Assembly (NCBI RefSeq): GCF_030272615.1
Contig: NC_081408.1
Coordinates: 311,941,118 to 312,005,117 of the forward strand
From: Cryptomeria japonica
Lineage: Eukaryota > Streptophyta > Pinopsida > Cupressales > Cupressaceae
Reading direction: 5' to 3'
Length of the DNA stretch: 64,000 bases
In this document: positions 58,301 to 64,000 of the stretch, one piece after another
Numbering within the stretch: the stretch's first letter is position 1
Layout of the letters: each line of letters starts with the position of its first letter
Position numbers and translations under genes: made by a program
Notes under the pieces: generated by a model
Seen by the model: the letters and a program-made list of their open reading frames with translations, nothing else
What the model was told of the DNA's origin: nothing
The model's database searches: none

Positions 58301-58702
58301 TCTCACCCATAACAGTATCCTCATCTACAACTATATCTCTATCTTCATCCTAAGACTCATGTTGCACAATGGCATCAATATCATCATCCTCTTTTCTATC
58401 ATATCCTACACAACTTCAATTGTCTCTCTTTGTAGCTTCTCAAAAAATTCTTTATCTCTGCACATTGAAATGTCTTATCTTATTTTTTATCTAAATTCAT
58501 TTGAATAATCTTTCTTTAATCTAGTTCTATCATCTTCTAATAAGGTTGCACCCACAGTCTGTAGAGCATGCTACTTGATCTTTTCTACATCCTCTATTTC
58601 TTCCTGTCTCAATTTTGACAACACACTCCATAGATCATGAGGAATATCATTTTTGAAACTTTCCATATAAGCTTCTAGATCAGTAAAATATTTTACTATT
58701 AC
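58301..58702 (-). pseudogene. E unit 1 ORF2, tail
   Basis: ILKYFTDLEAYMESFKND-like block, DLWSVLSKLRQEEIEDVEKI, then an acidic tail reaching the junction. It is the end of the ORF2 whose first part is at 61608-63389, parted by the 58703-61607 insertion. Confidence 0.65.
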
Positions 58703-59239
58703 CAAATTTAGCACATGCCAAATTTAGTGCCCTAATGAAGCCTTTCATTCATTCATTTTGAAAAGGTTAAATCATGAATGAGAAATCAGAAATGCACGCT
58801 TTCTATCTAACTTGTTTGCTTCATGTGCAGATATAAGAAAGTAAGACAACATGTGGGTTAAAATGTGGATCCCACGAGGATTGAGCTCAGAATGTTGTAG
58901 ATCATAGAGATATTTATGCTCCTTTGTAGATGAAATGGCATGGCTGATGTAAGGTGAAAAGAAACTCAGAGAAAATGTAATCGACCTATGTAAAGTTTTT
59001 ACTTGGGCACGAAAGAGGGTTTTAAAAGGCTAGAGAGCTTCCAAGCATTTTCAATCGCCAGGCATGAAGAACATTTATCCCACACTGGTCGCGGGGAGGA
59101 GAATTTTTGTATTTAAAACTAAAGTCATATATAACTATAGTGTCAAAGCTTATGGGCTTTTGGCAAGAAGAGGCTCGTCGCCCAGTGGACCTCGCATGCG
59201 TGCGCATCTCAAGGCATCCTAATTTTGTGATCGGCTGGT

Positions 59240-60260
59240 GGGAAGATCTTAAAGGTCGAACAAGTAAGGAAGATCAGACGTAGATCGCGGTGATCCAATG
59301 GTTGTCACTATGTCGTGATGGTTAGATGCTCACCGGATATCATCGCGACTTGGCGAATGATGACGTAGCAGAGCAGAGAGTATAAGACCAAGGACAGGTG
59401 GCAAATAGGTGGCGGTCAAGTGGCTGGTGACATAGCATAGATGGGTGACTTATCAAGAAAACCTTGGCCATGATGAATCTCTAAAAGGTTTCGCTGAAAG
59501 CTCAGTTCCATCGACATAGGATATATCAAAGAAATCAGAAGCAGTCTCGCCGAAAGAATGATATTGATGAAACTGCAGGTTTGATGAGACTTGTAAATGG
59601 CTCGTCGAGGGAGTAGTTTGGCCGAAAGAATGATATCTGATAGAGAAAGATGCGTGGCAAGCTTGGCAGACACGTGGTGCCCAGGCGGATCTCCAGAGCC
59701 AATCAGGGGGGTAACACATGTTGACATGCAACACAAGAGAGAAAATCAGCTAAGGTGCTAAAGATCGAGCAGTTTAAGAAAGATCAACGATAATGCAAGA
59801 GATCTGATGGTGGTCACTGTACCGCTATAGAAAGAAGCTCTCCAATTATCATCGTGACTTGGCGACAAAGCACGTGCAAAAAAGGTGAGTGAATAAGGTG
59901 CTAAAGATTGAGTAGTTTGAGGACAGATCAACACTCGTTGCTATACCGTGATCGAAAGATGCATGGTGTTTATTCACCATGACTTGGCGACCAAGTAGTG
60001 GGGCCTGCTAAGGAAGCAATTTGGAGGAAGAAATAAAGAACGCAGATTAAGGTTGATCGGACAGAAGAGCTTCATTCTGGCGATGAGTCCAGGCCATGCT
60101 AAGATGGTAGGGCAGGAACCCTAGAACTAACAAGGAAGTGACACGTGGTGGGCCCGATAGACAAGGTAGCGGCTAAGGCAAGTTAAAGGTCGAGCAGATT
60201 ATAGTTGATCAATGACAATCAGAGAAGATCTGATGGTAGTCGCCAAGTCATGGTGGGAAA
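59240..60260. repeat. Degenerate repeated modules
   Basis: Four loose copies (about 59250, 59757, 59905 and 60185) of a module reading ctaaaggtcgagcagtt..., gatcaa..., gagatctgatggtggtc... and catcgtgacttggcgac.... Spacing varies from about 150 to 500 bases. Confidence 0.6.
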
Positions 60261-60309
60261 CTACTCATTAGGATTTCCATCGTGACCCACCAACTAAGGA
60301 TAGAACTAT

Positions 60310-60600
60310 CATCGGCCATCAGAATAAGATGTTTGACGCCAAGCCCGATAACCCGATAGAATAGCATTCAGTTGGGAGTACATCATCGGCCATCAGAATA
60401 AATGTTTCAGTGCTACTCCAATGACCTGATGGAAACTGTTGAGGGAGTGCGTAGTTTGAAAATGGCATCGAACATCGAAGTAAGTTTTTTGATGCTACTC
60501 CAATGACCCAATAGAAAAGCAGGTGAAATGCAAGCGTATCATCGGCCATCAAAATAAGTGTTGCAATTCTAACCTGATAACTCGATGAAGAAAGAAATGC
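60310..60600. repeat. Tandem repeat of about 75 bases, four copies
   Basis: Copies begin with atcatcggccatcagaataa at about 60311, 60384 and 60540, with a more diverged one (aacatcgaagtaag) near 60470. Each is followed by tgctactccaatgacccgat-like sequence. Confidence 0.75.
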
Positions 60601-60960
60601 TAGTTACTGTCAGAATCAGAAAGTGGTGTCAAGCAAGGTAGCGTCCAGGGATCCATGCAAAAAAAGAAGAGAAGTCATCAAGTAGTTTGAGGTCCGATTT
60701 GAGCTTGAGAGATAGTCTGCATGAGTCTTTCTCATGACCTTGAGGTAATAAGGATTGATTTTTGAGTGCCATATGGGTCAACCTTTAGTTGACTAAGAGT
60801 TTGAACTGAATTGCATGAGTTCTTTTTGCATGTTTTGAAGCCTTTTTTGGTGGCTTTTTATTTCTACGAGAGGATCAATTTTTAGAAGAGATTTTTTCAG
60901 TGGGAGTTCATCTTCAGTATTTCTGGAGTTATCTTTCCTCTACCTTTTGGAAGGTTTTTG

Positions 60961-60967
60961 TATAAAG
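60961..60967 (+). promoter_or_regulatory. Probable TATA box in the 2.9-kb insertion
   Basis: TATAAAGgg after a GC-richer upstream stretch and before an A run. Confidence 0.45.
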
Positions 60968-61607
60968 GGAAAAAAAAAATATCTTTCTTCTCTAGTTCTT
61001 GATTTTTCTCTTGCTAGTTTTAGCAGAGAATACATTCTTGTAGCTCCCGTGCAATTTTATGATAGAATACTAAATAAAAATTATCAGCTTATGCCTTATG
61101 TCTTTATAGTTCATTTTCTTATTCATGATTGAGAGATAGTTTATTGTGTTATTGTTTAAATAACCTTTAAATTTTCCACCTTATTTATAAGTCACAGGTT
61201 GTGCATTGTGATAAATTGGCTCATTTGGTTGATTGTGAAAGTTTCTCTTTCCTTTCAATTTCTTGAAGTTTAAATCCTTTGCATGAAATATTTATGTGTT
61301 ATGAACCAAAAGTCTATTTGTGCAGATTGGTATTTTTAGGATTGTATCTCTGTCATTTTGAGATATCTTATTGATGTTTCACCTTGGTTTAGCATTTGCA
61401 AGTCATTCTATTTTCATTCTTAGTTTCCCTATCTTTTTTCTCAGTAAATATTTAGAGTTATTCGCAGGGAACCAGTCCTTCATCTGGAGGTTAATTCTCA
61501 CTATAGGCAACCCACAAGCCTGAGAATTATCCCATGTGTCACCAAGTTGTTTGAGCTTTCAGCTTGTGCATTACAGGTGCAATTTGAGTAACAACATTTA
61601 CAAATGA

Positions 61608-63389
61608 CTCAATGATTGTTGTTTTATCTCCCTTATCTATTTTTCCATACATTTCACCAAACTCTTTCATCTTATCATCTGACACAATATAGTTGAACAA
61701 AGTGTCTAACTTCAAAGGTTTCTTCTTCTTAACTTGCTTCTCCTTTACTTATTTCATTCTTTATCGAAGTACATATTTTTCATTTTCGACTTCAATATCT
61801 TCTTCATCTGAAGATTCTACGAGATGTAATTGTTTACTCTTTTGAGTCACGAATTATCCTCTTTCTTTGAACTTTGTTTTTGTTTCGAATTCTTGTTTTA
61901 CTTTTTATTCCTCTTCTTTCTTAGAAAAATTTAATAGAATTTTTTTTAATCTCCTTGGAGTAGAGGAAGGAGTTATTTCATTCTTCCATTTTTCAGACTT
62001 ATCCATAGATGTCAAAGGAGTCTTTTCCTCTACCTAATCTTTCTTCTTCTTGTCAGGGATAGACGAAATGGTTCTGAAGGATGCAGGTGTAGCCAAAGAG
62101 GATGAGATTCTTGTTCTCCTGGAGCTTGTTGCAAGACCTACTTCCTATCTTTTCCGATCAATATCTTCTCGAAAAAGGTCAATTATCTATAAATTTCATC
62201 TATTTTCTTTCAGACCCTCTTGTCAATGATAGGCTTCATCTGTTACATATGCAAGTGCTACTTTGGATTTCTCCTCATATGTGTTTTACCTTTATTGGGT
62301 TTCATCTTTAGGACTACTTAGAACTTTAGCTAGACCAATTATTTCTTCTTCTGACACTTCGTATCCAAGAGTTGGTATCCACTTAGTTCTAGGTTGTACT
62401 GCCTCCTTAATGCATTCATATGTAGTTATCAGAAAACTGATATCATTGTGATATTTTTCAACAAGCTTTTTGGGAATTCTCTCTTTTGTATCTATTGTTG
62501 AAATACAACAAAGAAAGTAGTAAAATATTCATCTTCCACAATAAATTCCTTGAACCTATTCATGTACTCATGTATTTTATGTACCACTAGTTTTCCCAGA
62601 ATCCAACCTATATTCTTATAACCTGGAAGTTCACCCATAAGGTAGAACAATATGCACATGGCTAATATACCATATCAAAAATAATGCTTCTTTTCTTTTG
62701 ATTTCTTCAAGTTTCCTAGAAACTATTGTCTTAACAACTCACATAGATCATAGAGCATTTTTCATCACCATCTCATAGGCTACATTGATAACTATTATTG
62801 ATATGGAATTCTCTCTGTTAGTGAAGTAAATTTTGTTTCCAATCTTTAGTGATGCATACTTCACTACAAGGTTAGTAATTGTGCTGACTGACATAACTCT
62901 TCCATCTAGGGTAGCACCAGTTAATTTAGCCACAAAATTATTCTTCACTACCCTCATTACCAGAACTGATCTTGTAGACCATAATCTAGTAACTCGTTTA
63001 ATCACTTCCTTCCTTATCACACATGGTTTGTCTAACCACACAAACTCATCATGAAATCTACTTGTTTCTAGATTCACCCACTTATCGTCATAACAAATAA
63101 AGGTAAATTGATTCCACACATTCAACTTCTTTTCTGATAGGGTTTTGTACTTAGGCTTCAATTCAAATTTGTCACTAGTTAACTCTTTATTCCATATAAC
63201 AATGAGATTTCCATGGTTGTACTCTTCCATTTTTACATGCATAAATGTTTTAACATACTCGGTCAGTAAAACTCCATACAAAATGGTTGACAATGGACCT
63301 ATCAGATCAACTTTACTTAACTTGTCAGGGTATCATTTAAACTTGGGATTAGTCTTAGCATTAACATCAATAATATTTGGAGTTGTCAT
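61608..63389 (-). pseudogene. E unit 1 ORF2, N-terminal and middle part
   Basis: Best kept copy. ATG at 63389 (MTTPNIIDVNAKTNPKFK), a TGA at about 63335 at a probable Trp, then an open run 63293-62748: GPLSTILYGVLLTEYVKTFM, NGNL-type VIWNKELTSDKFELKPKYKT, HDEFVWLDKPCVIRKEVIKR, LVMRVVKNNFVAKLTGATL, VKYASLKIGNKIYFTNRENS and INVAYEMVMKNA. This aligns by eye with element A ORF2 (LTK-LIGF..., DDLVKYACMVIGY, NSVSATAINATYRMIMEDA). Below 62748 it is broken: IPTLGYEVSEEEIIGLAKVL (about 62370), a basic SSTPRRLKK block (about 61950), and FNYIVSDDKMKEFGEMYGKI to the insertion at 61607. Confidence 0.68.
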
Positions 63390-63796
63390 TGAAAAACAAA
63401 CTTAGTTATAGAAGCTAGGGTTTAAAAACTAGGGCATAAGAATTCCTCTTTGCACTTTGCCAAATACTTTCACACTTGTTTACCTTTCTCTCTTTATCTC
63501 CTTTGGCTTTGAATGAATTAAATGACTTAAAAAATTTCCTTTTAATAGTTCATTCAACTTTCTAATGCACACAATAAATGTTTTATGAAAAAATGCTAAC
63601 AAGTTTGTCTATTACACTCACCATCCAATGTATCACAAATCACCACACTTCAGTGTTTCTTACCGCAATCTTCACCAAAAGGTGAATTCCATCATAGTCT
63701 ACACATTATATCTTCATGCTTTGATAACAACATCACATTCTTCAACAAGGGATAATGATCTTCATTTTATCTCCCCATGAGTCGAAGCTCTTTAAC

Positions 63797-64000
63797 TTAA
63801 TTTTTGAAGGTACTTTCTGCACCAAAGCTAGGTGCAACTACATCTTCTTTTTTCTTCCAATTATTTTTCATCTCAGTTTTAGCTTCTTCTACACTGATCT
63901 TTTTCATAGATTCATCTCTTTTCATCGGATTATCCTTCTTTATACTTTTGTTTCTATAACACTTCACAAGGTGTCCAAACTTATTGCAATTGTAGCACTT
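63797..64000 (-). pseudogene. E unit 1 ORF1, C-terminal end
   Basis: Starts outside the window. CYNCNKFGHLVKCYRN (63955-63998) is the only copy of this knuckle that keeps its last Cys, with spacing CX2CX4HX3C. Then SIKKDNPMKRDESMKKISVE, KNNWKKKEDVVAPSFGAE and the stop at 63797. Confidence 0.7.

Larger units (their letters stand above)
57078..58310 (-). pseudogene. E unit 2 ORF1: gag C-terminal half
   Basis: Follows the junction at 58246-58300. EPNSLKEILEVEHMAAKSA and LDKNGELGKFLKILK open a coiled coil that continues, broken by shifts, to about 57830. A GLGF-like block lies near 57740. Knuckle relics CLSCNIFGYKAIKY (57560), one near 57450, one near 57370 and CYNCNKFGHLVKF (57265). Stop at 57078. 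An (AT)n run has expanded inside it at 57317-57350. Confidence 0.65.
58703..61607. mobile_element. Unclassified 2.9-kb insertion in E unit 1 ORF2
   Basis: E sequence is collinear up to about 58702 and resumes at 61608 (gactcaatgattgttg), so this piece was inserted. It has no ORF of note, a richer CG content at 59030-60600, repeated modules, a TATA box (60961) and a following leader. That suits a solo LTR or non-autonomous LTR element, but I could not fix TG...CA ends or a target duplication. Confidence 0.45.
36950..64000 (-). mobile_element. E array: tandem pol-less copia-derived units
   Basis: On the - strand three units follow head to tail: from beyond 64000 to 58252, from 58252 to 40198, and from 40198 to about 36950. 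Each has ORF1 (gag C-terminal half), a gap of about 407 bases and ORF2. Taking out elements F and G with their duplications, the middle unit is about 3.82 kb. At both visible junctions ORF2 runs into roughly 35 bases of LTR-end sequence plus a primer site, with no full LTR between. No pol motif is present. F, G and the 58703-61607 insertion interrupt it. Confidence 0.7.

Noticed and set aside
36950-64000. E array as an integrated plant pararetrovirus (tandem, Met primer site, knuckles)
   Set aside because: No reverse transcriptase, movement protein or coat motif in any frame; ORF1 and ORF2 match the copia-type element A instead.
1-64000. CRISPR arrays, tRNA or rRNA genes, bacterial operons
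   Set aside because: None seen; repeats present are LTRs, microsatellites and minisatellites.

Overview
This window is nuclear DNA from a plant with a large, retroelement-rich genome. The evidence is wall-to-wall LTR retrotransposons with initiator-Met tRNA primer sites (TGGTATCAGAGCC), Ty1/copia and chromodomain Ty3/gypsy coding sequence, plant L1-type LINE pieces, LTRs over 4 kb, and no recognisable host gene, tRNA, rRNA or bacterial feature. A conifer-like genome would fit, but the sequence does not settle the species. Almost every reading frame is broken, so nearly all coding features are given as pseudogenes.

Layout, left to right. (1) 1-7111: element A, a copia-type LTR element with no pol. 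It has two decayed ORFs, a gag C-terminal half with zinc knuckles and a long ORF2 in the place where Sireviruses carry an env-like gene. It sits inside the 5' LTR of element B. (2) 7112-13440: element B, a full copia element (+). It abuts a LINE endonuclease fragment (13500-14190, - strand). (3) 15591-35665: one decayed + strand ORF ('H') in three pieces. It is split by a 5'-truncated copia element C (- strand, 16424-21043) and by a 12.8-kb block made only of LTR sequence (21404-34214) with matching 5-bp target duplications. That block carries a 1.16-kb half-LINE with a perfect 15-bp target duplication. (4) 36950-64000: a - strand array of pol-less units ('E'), organised like element A and joined head-to-tail with a period near 3.8 kb. 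The array is split by copia element F (42018-48300, TSD gatcc), by chromovirus G (48481-56422, TSD gtttt) and by an unclassified 2.9-kb insertion (58703-61607).

How the parts relate. A and the E units share a design: primer site, gag C-terminal half (coiled coil, KSGLGF-like motif, about four CCHC knuckles), a spacer of about 410 nt, then an ORF2 with a conserved globular part, a Lys/Glu-rich tract and a coiled-coil tail. Neither has protease, integrase or reverse transcriptase, so they would depend on full-length copia relatives such as B, C or F, whose LTR ends and internal LTR motifs they partly share. H has an ORF2-like layout and may be a third, more distant member of this class.

Limits: all homology calls come from reading motifs by eye. 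No alignment or database search was run, element boundaries were set from TG...CA ends and flanking duplications, and percent differences are rough visual estimates.
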